NCBI RefSeq assembly: GCF_025506355.1
Contig: NZ_JANZYP010000038.1
Span: forward strand, 1-64,000
Length of the DNA: 64,000 nucleotides
Origin: Sphaerisporangium corydalis
GTDB lineage: Bacteria; Actinomycetota; Actinomycetes; Streptosporangiales; Streptosporangiaceae
Direction of reading: 5' to 3'
Part shown: positions 11,001 through 18,698 of the stretch, in pieces
How positions within the stretch are numbered: the stretch's first letter is position 1
Layout: each line of letters starts with the position of its first letter
Position numbers and translations under genes: made by a program
The notes under the pieces: model-generated
What the model was told of the DNA's origin: nothing
Databases searched by the model: none
Seen by the model: only the letters and a program-made list of their open reading frames with translations

Positions 11001-11606
11001 GCCGCGTCAGGCGTGAAGAACTGGGCATTGGACCATCCGGAGATCGTCGGCGCGATCGTCGGCGCGGTCGTCGGTCTCGGATGTACGGCCCTTACCGGAG
11101 GCGCTGGCGCTTTGGTCTGCGGAGCCCTTGCCGGAGCGGTCACGAATCTGGTCAGCGGCGGCCTGCAGTGTTCCCAGGCGGCTGCAGGTTGCAGCATGGG
11201 TGCGTTGGCTGTCGGCGCCCTGGAGGGTGCGGTGCTAGGCGCCGTGGGTGGTGTCGCGGGAGCCTGGGCCGGCGGCTTCTCCAAGGGCGGAATGGCCGCC
11301 GGGAAGCTGGCGGTGAAACAGATCAAGCCCATCGGAGCACTGCGCAGCCTCTCACCCAGGACGGCCGCGCGGTTCATCAAGAACTCGGCATACAACATCA
11401 AGTACCCGGGACTTTACTCGGCGCCGAATCCGCCCTCGCTGACCAGGCTGATAGGCCGCGCTGCCGTGTCACCGGAAGGCATAGGCGCAGGCATTGTTGC
11501 TGGCCTCGTTCCAGGTAGTCGGCAAGAAATCGTCAAGTACAACCCCTTGAAACCGCAGAACATGGTCAATTCCGTCGGGGGTATGTTAGGAGAGATTCTG
11601 GGGTGA
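5085..11606 (+). CDS. RHS/YD-repeat secreted polymorphic-toxin-like protein
   Basis: 2173 residues from the ATG at 5085, chosen because GGGGTGG lies 5-6 bp upstream and a signal peptide follows (MILRRRQ, hydrophobic WVALASLLTPLAV). An in-frame ATG at 4830 has no signal peptide after it. The N-terminal region has the SpvB/Tc-like start (SLVPQVALTYDSGS, about 290). Dozens of YD repeats (YDALGR, YDANGN, YDRHGN) fill about 1000-1850, and the RHS core ends in YDPSTGRFISLDPV and SDPTGM near 1904. The tail of about 265 residues changes character: Lys/Pro-rich linker, Gly/Ala-rich hydrophobic segments (HPEIVGAIVGAVVGLG), then an unrecognised tip of about 100 residues. The tip has weaker GC3 and a TTA codon, as expected of a swappable module. 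RHS cores typically encapsulate C-terminal effectors; toxin activity here is inference. Confidence 0.88.
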   Translation: MILRRRQGGRRTGRATIATVWVALASLLTPLAVPDPAGAGSGTTAPAAPRPSPGPSVTGVKPVPPRFVTPRDQARATYVPGRTRWPAAATGAISVSPAASGAEQGPRSRADGTPVWAQAVGDDVTAPKPARLDVRVLDAAAAQAARVDGVLFSITPRAGAEGKAKVRVGIDYGGFAEAYGGNYGSRLRLARLPACVLTTPEDPRCQEATPLDSANDGAAQSVSAPVGIDAAGDAGGVMVLAALAGTGEEGGRGGTYAATDLKPSGSWSGGGSTGSFTYSYPIAAPPAASSLVPQVALTYDSGSVDGQTASTQAQASWVGDGWSTPRSFIEQTFESCSDSPEGKASPVSTPDRCYAGPILTMALNGSSTSLVWDEGKKTWRGQNDNGSVVKHVTGSGNGTGTYNTDYWRVTTRDGTVYEFGRNRPPGWSAGKTPTNSVDHTPVYSAHPGDPCYDSSGFSASVCTMAYRWNLDYVTDVHGNAMTYYYTQDVNHYGRNKGATDVAYIRDSHLDHVDYGFTDGDAYGTPPDRLVFTTGDRCLSGTCQPLNATTKANWPDVPYDLICAKGTDCKEWSPSFFSTVRLTSITAQQYSTATSKYEPVDSYALGHAIPATGDGNSPTLWLASITRTGQDTGAGGSTTPITLPSVSFTSVKLQNRVDSVSDGLNAFYRHRIESITSEAGAVTTVGYERPVPCTAPVTLNPATNTSSCYPVFWTPDGYTAPFRDWFNKYAVTRVTTTDPTGGAPATSTNYRYLGGAAWHYDDSEVGKAKYRGYGQFRGYGRVQTLTGDGVNDRRTLSETTYHRGMSKNNDTKVVNVTDSAGGVHEDVDQLAGNELESTAYLGEGGPVDHSTITSYWVSAPSATRDRTGMPDLTANWIAPVKTYSRQAVTTGGTAKWRYTGTDSSYDADTGSATFGELKHTYTHTVPADPDYDTCTSYTYAPVNVGGNLAGLVSQEEAVSVACGGFTEGSPPSVPGGVNTLTAPANVDRPAQVVSSERTYYDDPSFSDTFPQATAPSKGDGTMTRVATGWASGAYTYKTSERTVYDSYGRTIEEYDANGNKTATGYTMSGGLVTGTTVTDPLGHTSTTTMGTRRGLARTAKDPNDVVTTVQYDALGRTTSVWLNSRPTTSPANQKYAYTVAKTGISATTSQRLGESLSYQTSTVIHDAQLRRRQTQGMTPQGGRMVTDTFYDSRGWVRATYNGWWDPATTPGTALVSATGLQAAVPNQSLFTYDGLGRTVVDAAAKNGQVVSSTTTVYNGDRTTVIPPAGGVTKTTVVDPVGRTSRLEEYTSPPTLHTPADTFTGAFHLEGGTATAGEYGYDRHGNQATLTDAASNTWTSVYDVLGQVISKKDPDAGTSTMKYDGNGNLTETTDARGKTVSYTYDKLDRKTGEYAAPAASQSPSNRLAAWVYDNSDNAVPGMTYPIGELTSSTSYSGDSAYTRQVKGYTVFGTSLGETLTIPQEEGALGGSYDFTHSYTPNTGLLSTDTYPSRGGLPAETITHGYGGVLDLPKTLGGTLAGYTQNVGYDAYGRVNSATIGGTAGRANLTSAYDDHTGRLTERLLSRQTGTTTETVDRQAYDYDLAGNVTKQVSTRMGAATPSETQCYAYDRLQRLTEAWTADDCSKAPTASDHGMVANDLGSAYWTGWDIDVLGNRTKQTEHGLTGAADVTTTYTYDGDGHDQPHTLTATGGGAGGPASYAYDATGNMTRRDAGHGAQTLTWDDDGQLASVTGGGAGDASFVYDANGDLLMEKGSSTTTLYLPGQQHTLNKATHVVTGVRYYSLPGGGTCVRTGGGSAYAFSIADQHDTPVLYLDSTAQIPTWRQYTPYGAPRGAAGAYPDNRGFLNKPMEAETGLTRLGARDYDPSTGRFISLDPVQDTAQPQQWNGYAYAGNSPVTLSDPTGMIPADCREFDCYGYSVSSGCPHGCGSTENVSWGKKNHKSSTKGKNGKYRPQPKPPKKPKSKCGSLSFVCHAASGVKNWALDHPEIVGAIVGAVVGLGCTALTGGAGALVCGALAGAVTNLVSGGLQCSQAAAGCSMGALAVGALEGAVLGAVGGVAGAWAGGFSKGGMAAGKLAVKQIKPIGALRSLSPRTAARFIKNSAYNIKYPGLYSAPNPPSLTRLIGRAAVSPEGIGAGIVAGLVPGSRQEIVKYNPLKPQNMVNSVGGMLGEILG

Positions 11607-11668
11607 GCCGCCGCATTCCCGGACGCCGCAGGAGTAAGGCAACAGGTCCTACTCACGATATGGATTAA
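11603..11668 (+). CDS. 21-codon ORF overlapping the RHS stop (GTGA); possible remnant
   Basis: A GTG overlaps the RHS TGA as GTGA, the coupling used by real gene pairs in this window. It opens a frame of 21 residues (MSRRIPGRRRSKATGPTHDM and so on) ending in TAA at 11666. It sits where an immunity gene would be expected, but it is far too short and has no recognisable family. It may be chance or the residue of a deleted gene. Confidence 0.2.
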   Translation: MSRRIPGRRRSKATGPTHDMD

Positions 11669-11687
11669 AAGGTTGCGTGCAAACGCA

Positions 11688-12677
11688 TCACCGCGCCAGG
11701 GCGGATGTGGGGTTGAGTCTGAGGAGTTCGGTGCCGAGGGGGGTGAGGGTGTGGATCATCTCGTTGGCCTGGCGGGTGGAGGTGATCAGGCCGGCCTCGC
11801 GCAGGGTGGTGGCGTGCTGGCTGGCGCTGGAGGCGGTGGCGCCGACGCGCCGGGCCATCTCCCCTGTCGTGCAGCCGCTCTCGATCACCTTCAGGCAGGC
11901 CGCCCGGGTCCGGCCGAGGAGGTTCGCCAAGATCTCGGACCCGTGACCGCCCGGACCGGCCCACCATTCCAGGTTCCGGCTGACCGGGTAGACGAGCACC
12001 GGCGGAAGCGAGGGGTCGACGAGGGTGACGGGGACGCGCCAGCAGAACGCCGAGGGCAGCAACAGCAGGCCGCGCCCGTTCAGCCGGATCTCATGACGGA
12101 CCGGGTAGTCGACCTCCAGCACCGGCGGCTTCCACCGCATGGTGGGCCCGAGCCGGTCGAGGAGCCCCTCACCACTGTGATCGAGCACCGAACGGGCGCA
12201 CACGGCCCGCTCGGCGTCGACCAGGGCCTGCATCTGACTCGCGTACGGGGCGATGACCGTCTCGTGGTAGGCGCTGAGCGCGTCACCGAGCAGGACGAGC
12301 GCTTCGTCGTCCCCGGCGGCGAGCGGGGACGCCCATGACGACGCCCCCGGCAGGGGGGCGAGCTCCCGGCGCAGGCGGCTTCGCGGGGTGCTCAGCACCA
12401 CGTCCATACCGGCCTCGACGCCCTGGGACGCCTCTGCCGGGGTGAGGAAGTCGGGGAAATCCCCCACAGGAGGCACCAGTTGCCGCAGCAGGCGCAGCTG
12501 GGGCCGGGGCAGCCCGCGCAGCGCCTCTCGCGCCTGCGCGCGCCAGGGTCCAAGGACCGCCCGGGCGTCGGACGAGCCCAGCAACGTGAGGCTGAGCACC
12601 GTCTCCCACAACGGGTCCGGCTGTCTCGCGACACGAACACGGAACACGTCATCCTTCGTGAAGACAAGGCGCAGCAC
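11688..12677 (-). CDS. ArsR/SmtB-type winged-helix transcriptional regulator
   Basis: 329 residues from a GTG at 12677. That start is preferred over an upstream ATG at 12767 because GGGGGG lies about 8 bp before it and the family normally begins with a short Leu/Arg stretch followed by FT.DDV.RVRVA. The N-terminal 230 residues are the actinobacterial ligand or dimer domain (PDPLWETVLSL). The winged helix is C-terminal, about 255-320 (SGCTTGEMARRVGATASSAS, then LREAGLITSTRQ). No clustered Cys metal site is visible, so metal sensing is not indicated. It is convergent with the RHS gene and divergent from the ABC exporter operon at 13089, which it may regulate (inference). Confidence 0.75.
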   Translation of the reverse strand: MLRLVFTKDDVFRVRVARQPDPLWETVLSLTLLGSSDARAVLGPWRAQAREALRGLPRPQLRLLRQLVPPVGDFPDFLTPAEASQGVEAGMDVVLSTPRSRLRRELAPLPGASSWASPLAAGDDEALVLLGDALSAYHETVIAPYASQMQALVDAERAVCARSVLDHSGEGLLDRLGPTMRWKPPVLEVDYPVRHEIRLNGRGLLLLPSAFCWRVPVTLVDPSLPPVLVYPVSRNLEWWAGPGGHGSEILANLLGRTRAACLKVIESGCTTGEMARRVGATASSASQHATTLREAGLITSTRQANEMIHTLTPLGTELLRLNPTSALAR

Positions 12678-13017
12678 AGCGAACAACCCCCCGATGCGTC
12701 GACCATCCCTGGCCGGCTCCTGCGGCCGGTTCGTCCCCCAGACGAACACCGTTAAGGCGCTAGGCAATTGTCCCGAAAGGTGGGTTTGTTGTTCTTGTCA
12801 ATCCGCGCCACCCCCTTGTCGTTTCGCGCCAGCGCACGCCGTCGCGCGGAAACCGTCGTCCTGTCCCTCCACATTGACGGCTTGACTTTGGCGCGCGCCC
12901 GGTTCGCTGTGCCCGTGAAGCTCACGGCGTGCGTTCGCGTGGTGACCGTCGATGATTCCGCCGGGTTCGATCGACGGCCCCGGTGGCGTCGCGAGCACGG
13001 CGGCCGGTCGGAGGGCG

Positions 13018-13046
13018 TTGGCGCCGGGGCGCGGGGAGGCTAGAGT
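13018..13046 (+). promoter_or_regulatory. Putative sigma-70-type promoter of the ABC exporter operon
   Basis: TTGGCG (13018-13023), a 17-bp spacer and TAGAGT (13041-13046) match a housekeeping promoter. Initiation near 13053 would leave a leader of about 35 nt with GGAGGAGGGG just before the TTG start at 13089. The rest of the 12678-13088 gap holds no gene; a second possible -35 (TTGACT near 12890) has no good partner. Confidence 0.4.
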
Positions 13047-13088
13047 CTGGGCCGGGATCATCAGGGTGCCGCGGCGGAGGAGGGGCGA

Positions 13089-14021
13089 TTGTCCATCACT
13101 CCGCTGTCCCTGCCGCGGCCGCCTCAGAGGGCACCGGAGTTCGGGCGAGACGCCCTGATCGTCTGCGAGAACCTCGTGCGGATCTACCAGACCGGGTCGA
13201 TCGAGGTGCAGGCGCTGCAGGGGCTGGACCTGGCCGTGGAGAGTGGCGAGATGGTCGCCGTCGTCGGGGCGTCCGGGTCGGGCAAGTCGACGTTGCTGTC
13301 CATCCTCGCCGGGATCGACGCCCCCACCGCCGGGCGGGCGCGCGTCGACCGGTGGAACCTGCTGGCGATGTCCCGTGCCGACCGCGTGCGCTACCGGCGG
13401 CATACCGTCGGGTTCGTCCGGCAGCAGACGGCCGCCAACCTCGTGCCCTACCTGACCGCGCGGGAGATGGTCGATCTTCCGATGACGGCGGCCCGTACGC
13501 CGGCCCGCACCCGCCGCGCCCGTACGGCCGAACTGCTGGACACTCTCGGCGTCGCCGGCTGCGCCGACCGGCGTCCCGCGCAGCTGTCCGGCGGGGAGCA
13601 GATGCGCGTCGCCATCGCGGTGGGCCTCGCCAACGAGCCCCACGTCCTGCTCGCCGACGAGCCGACCGGCGAGCTGGACACCGCCACCTCCGCGCAGGTC
13701 TTCGGCGCGTTACGGGACGTCAACCGGCGGCTCGGCGTCACCGTCGTCATCGTGACGCACGACCCTGAGGTCAGCGGGCAGGTCGAGCGAACCGTGGCTA
13801 TCCGCGACGGGCGCACCAGCAGCGAGGTGCTGCGCCGCACCGCCACCGGCGCCGACGGCGACACGCACGTGATCGCCGAGGAGTACGCCGTGATGGACCG
13901 CGCCGGGCGCGTCCAGGTACCCCGCGACTACCGCGAGGCACTGGACCTGACCAGGAGGGTCCGCCTGGCCCTGGAGCCCGACCACATCACCATCCACTCC
14001 GACCTCGGCGGGGACACGTGA
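13089..14021 (+). CDS. MacB/LolD-type ABC transporter ATPase (first of two)
   Basis: 310 residues with a TTG start behind a strong GGAGGAGGGG site. All nucleotide-binding motifs are present: Walker A GASGSGKST (about 59-67), Q-loop FVRQQ, signature LSGGEQ, Walker B VLLADEP with the TGELD D-loop, and the switch His in IVTHD. The last 70 residues are a family-variable tail. Together with the second ATPase and two FtsX permeases it should form a MacB-like complex that uses ATP for mechanotransmission or export; the substrate is unknown. It ends in GTGA at 14018-14021, the first rung of the 53-bp repeat ladder. A TTA codon lies at 13710-13712. Confidence 0.88.
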   Translation: MSITPLSLPRPPQRAPEFGRDALIVCENLVRIYQTGSIEVQALQGLDLAVESGEMVAVVGASGSGKSTLLSILAGIDAPTAGRARVDRWNLLAMSRADRVRYRRHTVGFVRQQTAANLVPYLTAREMVDLPMTAARTPARTRRARTAELLDTLGVAGCADRRPAQLSGGEQMRVAIAVGLANEPHVLLADEPTGELDTATSAQVFGALRDVNRRLGVTVVIVTHDPEVSGQVERTVAIRDGRTSSEVLRRTATGADGDTHVIAEEYAVMDRAGRVQVPRDYREALDLTRRVRLALEPDHITIHSDLGGDT

Positions 14022-14234
14022 GTACGGGCGCGATCCTCAATGCCGTCCGCCTCGATGATGGCGGGGGCGCATGAGCACGGGCGCGATCCTCAATGCCGTC
14101 CGCCTCGATGGTGGCGGGGGCGCATGAGGCGCGGGTGCGATCCTCGATGCGGTCCGTCCCGATGGTGGCGGGGACGCATGAGCGCCGGTGCGATCTTTGA
14201 TGCCGTCCGTCCCGATGGTGGTGGGGGCGGGTGA
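14018..14234 (+). repeat. 53-bp tandem repeat x4 forming a ladder of overlapping mini-ORFs
   Basis: Start-like codons occur at 14018 (GTG), 14071 (ATG), 14124 (ATG), 14178 (ATG) and 14231 (GTG, the true start of the next gene), at spacings of 53, 53, 54 and 53 bp. Each unit begins TGAGC.C.GG.GCGATC and reads MSTGAILNAVRLDDGGGA, MSTGAILNAVRLDGGGGA or MSAGAIFDAVRPDGGGGG. The stop of each overlaps the next start as ATGA or GTGA, except in unit 3, where one extra base removes the stop and fuses it to unit 4. The first 15 bases of the downstream gene match the repeat, so a start region was amplified between two coupled genes. Confidence 0.9.
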
Positions 14235-15235
14235 GCGCCGGTGCGGACGTGAGCCCGCTGCTCACCGTGCGGGGTGTCCATCGGCGCTTCGGTACCGGGC
14301 CGGCCGCCGTCCATGCCTTGCAGGACGTGTCGTTCGACGTCGCCGCCGGCACCATGGTCGCCCTGGTCGGCCGGTCAGGATCCGGCAAGACCACCCTGCT
14401 CAACGTCATCGGCGGCCTCGACCGCCCGGACTCCGGGACCGTCCTCGTCGACGGCACCGACGTCACCACCCTCGACGAGGACGGCCTGTCCCGGCTGCGG
14501 CGCGAGAAGGTCGCCTACGTGTTCCAGACGTTCGGCCTGATCCCCGTGCTGTCGGCCGCCGAGAACGTCGGCGCCCCGTTACGGCTGGCGCGCGTCCCGG
14601 CGAAGGAACGCGAGCGCCGTGTCGGGCTGTTGCTGGAGCTGGTGGGCCTGGCCGACCACGTCGAGCAGCGTCCGAGCGAGCTTTCCGGCGGGCAGCAGCA
14701 GCGGGTGGCCATCGCCCGGGCCCTGGCCGCCTCACCCCGGCTGCTGATCGCCGACGAGCCGACCGGGCAACTGGACGCCGAGACGGGCCTTTCGGTGATG
14801 GCGCTGCTGCGCGGAGTGGTGGAGTCCGAGGGCGTCACGGTGCTGGTCTCCACGCACGACCCGGTGATGGTGGCACTGGCGGACCGGGTGATCCGCATCA
14901 CTGACGGCCAGGTCGGCGCGGAGGCCAATGGCGAGGGCGACAGGCTCATCGGCAGCTTGCGCGACGAACGCCTCGACAGGCGCGACGGCAGCTTGGACGA
15001 CCAGCACCTCGACAGGCACGGCGGCAACTTGGGCAACGAGCACCTCGACGGGCACGGCGGCGGCTTGGACGACAAGCGCCTTGACGGGCACGGCGGCGGC
15101 TTGGGCGATGAACAAATCGACAGGCACGACGGCGGCTTAGGCGACCAGCACCTTGACGGGCGCGGTGGCGGCCGGTTCGACCGGCGGGGTAGCGATCCTG
15201 GCGAGGGGCGGCCCGGCGGGCGGGGAGCCTTGTGA
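14231..15235 (+). CDS. MacB/LolD-type ABC transporter ATPase (second) with repeat tail
   Basis: 334 residues from GTG 14231. The ATPase core spans about 10-235: Walker A GRSGSGKTT, signature LSGGQQQR, Walker B LLIADEP with D-loop TGQLD, and switch His STHD. Residues 241-312 are six copies of a charged dodecapeptide (GGLGDQHLDGRG type) that no ABC ATPase needs; it looks like a low-complexity extension grown by DNA slippage. The following permease starts 16 bp after the stop. TTA codons lie at 14579 and 15137. It likely pairs with the first ATPase as a heterodimer, or serves one of the two permeases (inference). Confidence 0.88.
   Translation: MSAGADVSPLLTVRGVHRRFGTGPAAVHALQDVSFDVAAGTMVALVGRSGSGKTTLLNVIGGLDRPDSGTVLVDGTDVTTLDEDGLSRLRREKVAYVFQTFGLIPVLSAAENVGAPLRLARVPAKERERRVGLLLELVGLADHVEQRPSELSGGQQQRVAIARALAASPRLLIADEPTGQLDAETGLSVMALLRGVVESEGVTVLVSTHDPVMVALADRVIRITDGQVGAEANGEGDRLIGSLRDERLDRRDGSLDDQHLDRHGGNLGNEHLDGHGGGLDDKRLDGHGGGLGDEQIDRHDGGLGDQHLDGRGGGRFDRRGSDPGEGRPGGRGAL
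14951..15166 (+). repeat. 36-bp in-frame tandem repeat x6 in the ATPase C-terminal tail
   Basis: Six consecutive 36-bp units start at 14951, 14987, 15023, 15059, 15095 and 15131. Each encodes GGLxDxxLDxHG with Asp/His/Gly variation, and a degenerate seventh unit follows. Units are diverged but of constant length, so the frame is maintained. Confidence 0.9.
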
Positions 15236-15251
15236 TCGTTCGGAGGGGCTC

Positions 15252-18200
15252 GTGCTGAGGCTGCTCGCTCGCCGTGCCCGGGTGCAGTGGCCGCTGCTGG
15301 CAGCCCTCCTGGCGGTGGCCATGGTCGGTCCCGCCCTGCTGGGCACCTGCGCCCTCCTTGTCACCCGCACCGCCGAGCAGGCGCTGGAGGCCGCCGTGTC
15401 CCGCGCCGCCCCCAAGGACGTCGACGTCACCGCCTACACCGTCACCGTCCGCGGTCCGGACGCGCGATCCGTCGCCGAGGACACCCGCGGCGTGCTGGTC
15501 TCGGCGCTCGCCCCGTTCGCCGCGACGACGGCCACGCGCGCTTCGTCCGCGTTCCGGTCGCTGCCGGCGGCGCTTGCCGGGACGGACGGTGTCCAGGCCG
15601 AGACCTACCTGTCGGGAGTGGAGAACCTACCGGCCCGCACCCAATTGACCACCGGACACTGGCCCCGGCCCGCGCCCGGCGACACGCGACCCGCAGCGGA
15701 ACCCATCGAGCGACCTGCGAAACGATCCGCCACGGAACCCGCCGCGCGAGCGGCCGCGTCGCTGGAGGCGGTGGTGTTCGAGTCGACTGCGCGGGTGCTC
15801 GGGCTCGCCGTCGGTAGTCGTGTACGCATTGGCCCGGAGTTGTCCAGTCAGGGTGCCCCGGCGGTCGACGTGACCGTTGTCGGGGTCGTGCGGCCGCTGC
15901 CGAGTTCCGGTTGGGACCGTGACCCCCTCGCCGCCGCAGGGTACGACCTCTCCTACCAGGACGGCCGTTCCACCGGGCCGGTCCACGCGTACGGGCCGTT
16001 CGTCGTCGATCTCGCCGATCTGCTCGCCGGCGGCTCCACCATCGATCGGATGGAGATCACCGCCCATCCTGACCTGTCGGCCCCCGACCTCCGGGATCTC
16101 GACACCGCCGCCGGGGCGGTGCTCGGGGCGGACCACCGGCTGGCGCGCGTCCTCGGCGACCGGGTAAAAATCGAACGCGTCGCCTCAGGGCTGCCGCAGA
16201 CCCTCCTGTCCGGTCACGACCAGCAGGAGGTCACCGCCGCCACCGTGCTCGCCGTCGCCGTCCTCGGCAGCGTGCTGACCGCGACCGCCCTCGCCCTCGC
16301 CGGTCGGCTCACCGCCGGCGTGCGCGCCGACGAGACGGCCTTACTCACCGCCCTGGGCTTCAGCCGAGGCCGGCTCGCCGCCGCCTCGGCCGCCGAGGCC
16401 GGTACGCTCGCCGTTCTGGCCGCCGCACTCGCGATCCCCGCCTCGTCCGCCTTGCACGCCGGCCTGACCCACCTGCCGCCGATGGCGCGCGCCGGGCTCG
16501 CCGCCGATCCGAGCGTGACCGGCGTCCAGGTGCTCACCGTCGCCGGCGGCGCGCTGGCGCTCGCGGCGCTGCTCGTCGTCCTCGCGGTGCGGCCCGCCCC
16601 CGAGGCCGGCGAGCGCCGCCACCGGCGCGAACTGCTGGCCCGCTCCGGTGCCGACCTGCTGCTCGTGGCGTTCGCCGCCGCCGGGTGGTGGCAGTTGCAC
16701 GCTCAGCCCACCGGCTCCGGCTCCCGCGCCGATGTCGTCCGCGTGCTCGCGCCCACGCTGCTGCTCACGGCGGGCGCCGCGCTGGCGCTGCGCATCGTCC
16801 TGCCCGCGCTGCGTGGCGCCGACCGGCTGGCGCGCCGTGCCCGCGGGCTGGTGCTCCCGCTGGCCGCGTTCGAAGCCGCCCGCCGGCCGCAGGCGGTCGC
16901 CGCGGGCCTGCTGATCGGCCTGGCATGCGCGGCCGGCACGTTCGGGATCGCCTTCGACGCCACCTGGCAGCGCTCGCAGCACGACCAGGCCGACCTGTCC
17001 GTCGGCACGGACCTCGCCCTCACCCTCACCATCCCGCCGGTCGCCGGGCAGGGCGCGATCGTCAGCGCGGCCACCGGAGGAGTGGTGAGCCCGGCGATCG
17101 ACCGTGGTGTCGCGGTCGGGCAGTGGCTCGGCATCGGAGGCGACGCGCCGCGGCTGGTCGCCGTCGACACCACCCACGCCGACGCCCTGCTGCGCGGGCG
17201 GCTCCCCGCCGGCCGCGATTGGACGAAGGTCGGCGCCGCGCTGGCACCACCGACCCGCGCCACCGGAGTCGCCGTCCCGGCCGGCGCCGCGCTCACCCTG
17301 ACCGGGACGGCATCCGGTGCGACACCGCTCACCGTGACCCCCCGGCTGCTGCTGCAGGACGACACGGGCCTGCGGACGCCCTGCATCGGCGCGCCCGTCC
17401 TGCTCGACGGCAAGGCGCATCCACTACCGGCCTGTGCGACGGCGGACGGACTGCGGCTGGTCGCCGTGTCCCTTCCGATCGCGGGCCACACGACCGCACC
17501 GGAGAGCCGCGGCATCGGCGATCCCTACATCGCCGACGAGCCCCTGCCCACAGGCGACAGCCACATCGCCGTCACCCTCACGGTGCCGACAACTCCCCCA
17601 TCGTCGTCCAGACCAGAAGCCCCCGCATCCGCCTCGGCCGGCACGGTGCCCGGGTCGTCCTGGACCGCGACCTCCGCCGCGCCTGCCCCGGGGCAGCTCG
17701 CCGATCCGGCCGTGGCCCTCACCCGTACCCCCACGGGCACCCGGCTGAGGATGACGACGACCGTCTCGTTCAAGGGCCCCCCGGACGCCGCCCGAAACCT
17801 CATCGCCACAGGGTTCCCCGTCCCCGGTCCGGTGCCCGTAGCCGTCTCCGCCCGCTTCGCCGATGAGGTCGGTGCCCGGCCCGGCCGGCAGCTCAGCCTC
17901 ACCCTGGGGACCACGGCCGTCCCGATCACCGTCACCGAGGTGCTGCCCACCGTCCCGTCCGCCCCCGGCGCCGCCGCCATCCTGGCCGACCTGGACACCC
18001 TCTCCCGGGCCCTGGTGGTCAGCGGAAACCTGGATTTCCCCACGGACGCCTGGTGGGTCGGCCACCCCACCCAGAACCGGCCCAACCAGGGCGACCCCAC
18101 CCGTGGCGACCGCACTCAGGGCGACCCCGCTCAGGGCGACCCCGCTCAGGGTGATGCCACTCAAGGTGATGCCACTCAAGGTGATGCCGCAGCGCGCGCC

Positions 18201-18698
18201 ACCGCCCTGCATCTCGGCACCGTCACCACCCGCGCCGCCGAGACCGCCCGCCTCACCGACGGCCCTCTGCGCGCCGGGCTGCCGGCCGCGCTCCGGCTGC
18301 TGGTCCCCGCCTCGGTCCTGCTGCTGCTCGCCGGCGTAGTCCTGCATGTGACCTTCGACCTGCAGGTCCGCGCCCTGGAGGTGGCGCGCCTGCGGGGCCT
18401 CGGGATGCTCCGGCGCGAGATCCGTACCGTGCTGCTCGGCCAGCACATCGGCGTCCTGCTGCCCCTGCTCGCGGCGGGCGCGGCCGTCGGTGCGCTCGCG
18501 ACCCGCGTCGTCGCGCCCCTGCTCGTCCGCTCCGACACCGGCGCCGTGCCGGTCCCGGCCGCCCTGCCGAGCTGGCCCTGGGCCACCGAGGCCGCCTTGC
18601 TCATCCTGCTGCCTGCCGGGTGCGCGCTCGCCGTGGCCGCCGTGGTCGCCGTCCAGGCCCGCCGCGCCGACGTCGCGCACCTGCGCGTGGCGTCATGA
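15252..18698 (+). CDS. FtsX/MacB-type ABC transporter permease (large, first)
   Basis: 1148 residues from GTG 15252, preceded by CGGAGGGGC; the frame is open further upstream but there overlaps the ATPase tail. Topology: one N-terminal membrane helix (about 13-37), a long outside domain, an FtsX-like helix bundle (about 330-600), a second large outside region (about 610-980) and a C-terminal FtsX-like bundle (about 1010-1145, ending QARRADVAHLRVAS). The duplicated FtsX layout is that of actinobacterial MacB-like permeases. Near 940-980 a run of pentapeptides (GDPAQ/GDATQ) interrupts the outside domain. It couples by ATGA to the second permease. A TTA codon lies at 16341. Confidence 0.82.
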   Translation: MLRLLARRARVQWPLLAALLAVAMVGPALLGTCALLVTRTAEQALEAAVSRAAPKDVDVTAYTVTVRGPDARSVAEDTRGVLVSALAPFAATTATRASSAFRSLPAALAGTDGVQAETYLSGVENLPARTQLTTGHWPRPAPGDTRPAAEPIERPAKRSATEPAARAAASLEAVVFESTARVLGLAVGSRVRIGPELSSQGAPAVDVTVVGVVRPLPSSGWDRDPLAAAGYDLSYQDGRSTGPVHAYGPFVVDLADLLAGGSTIDRMEITAHPDLSAPDLRDLDTAAGAVLGADHRLARVLGDRVKIERVASGLPQTLLSGHDQQEVTAATVLAVAVLGSVLTATALALAGRLTAGVRADETALLTALGFSRGRLAAASAAEAGTLAVLAAALAIPASSALHAGLTHLPPMARAGLAADPSVTGVQVLTVAGGALALAALLVVLAVRPAPEAGERRHRRELLARSGADLLLVAFAAAGWWQLHAQPTGSGSRADVVRVLAPTLLLTAGAALALRIVLPALRGADRLARRARGLVLPLAAFEAARRPQAVAAGLLIGLACAAGTFGIAFDATWQRSQHDQADLSVGTDLALTLTIPPVAGQGAIVSAATGGVVSPAIDRGVAVGQWLGIGGDAPRLVAVDTTHADALLRGRLPAGRDWTKVGAALAPPTRATGVAVPAGAALTLTGTASGATPLTVTPRLLLQDDTGLRTPCIGAPVLLDGKAHPLPACATADGLRLVAVSLPIAGHTTAPESRGIGDPYIADEPLPTGDSHIAVTLTVPTTPPSSSRPEAPASASAGTVPGSSWTATSAAPAPGQLADPAVALTRTPTGTRLRMTTTVSFKGPPDAARNLIATGFPVPGPVPVAVSARFADEVGARPGRQLSLTLGTTAVPITVTEVLPTVPSAPGAAAILADLDTLSRALVVSGNLDFPTDAWWVGHPTQNRPNQGDPTRGDRTQGDPAQGDPAQGDATQGDATQGDAAARATALHLGTVTTRAAETARLTDGPLRAGLPAALRLLVPASVLLLLAGVVLHVTFDLQVRALEVARLRGLGMLRREIRTVLLGQHIGVLLPLLAAGAAVGALATRVVAPLLVRSDTGAVPVPAALPSWPWATEAALLILLPAGCALAVAAVVAVQARRADVAHLRVAS
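18085..18200 (+). repeat. 15-bp in-frame repeats coding for GDPAQ/GDATQ in the permease
   Basis: About seven consecutive 15-bp units encode QGDP/QGDA pentapeptides in the predicted outside domain of the first permease. The later copies are nearly identical at DNA level, which points to recent slippage. Confidence 0.8.

Noticed and set aside
14018-14234. CRISPR-like array
   Set aside because: Units are contiguous and diverged without unique spacers, and they carry start/stop codons; this is a tandem repeat.
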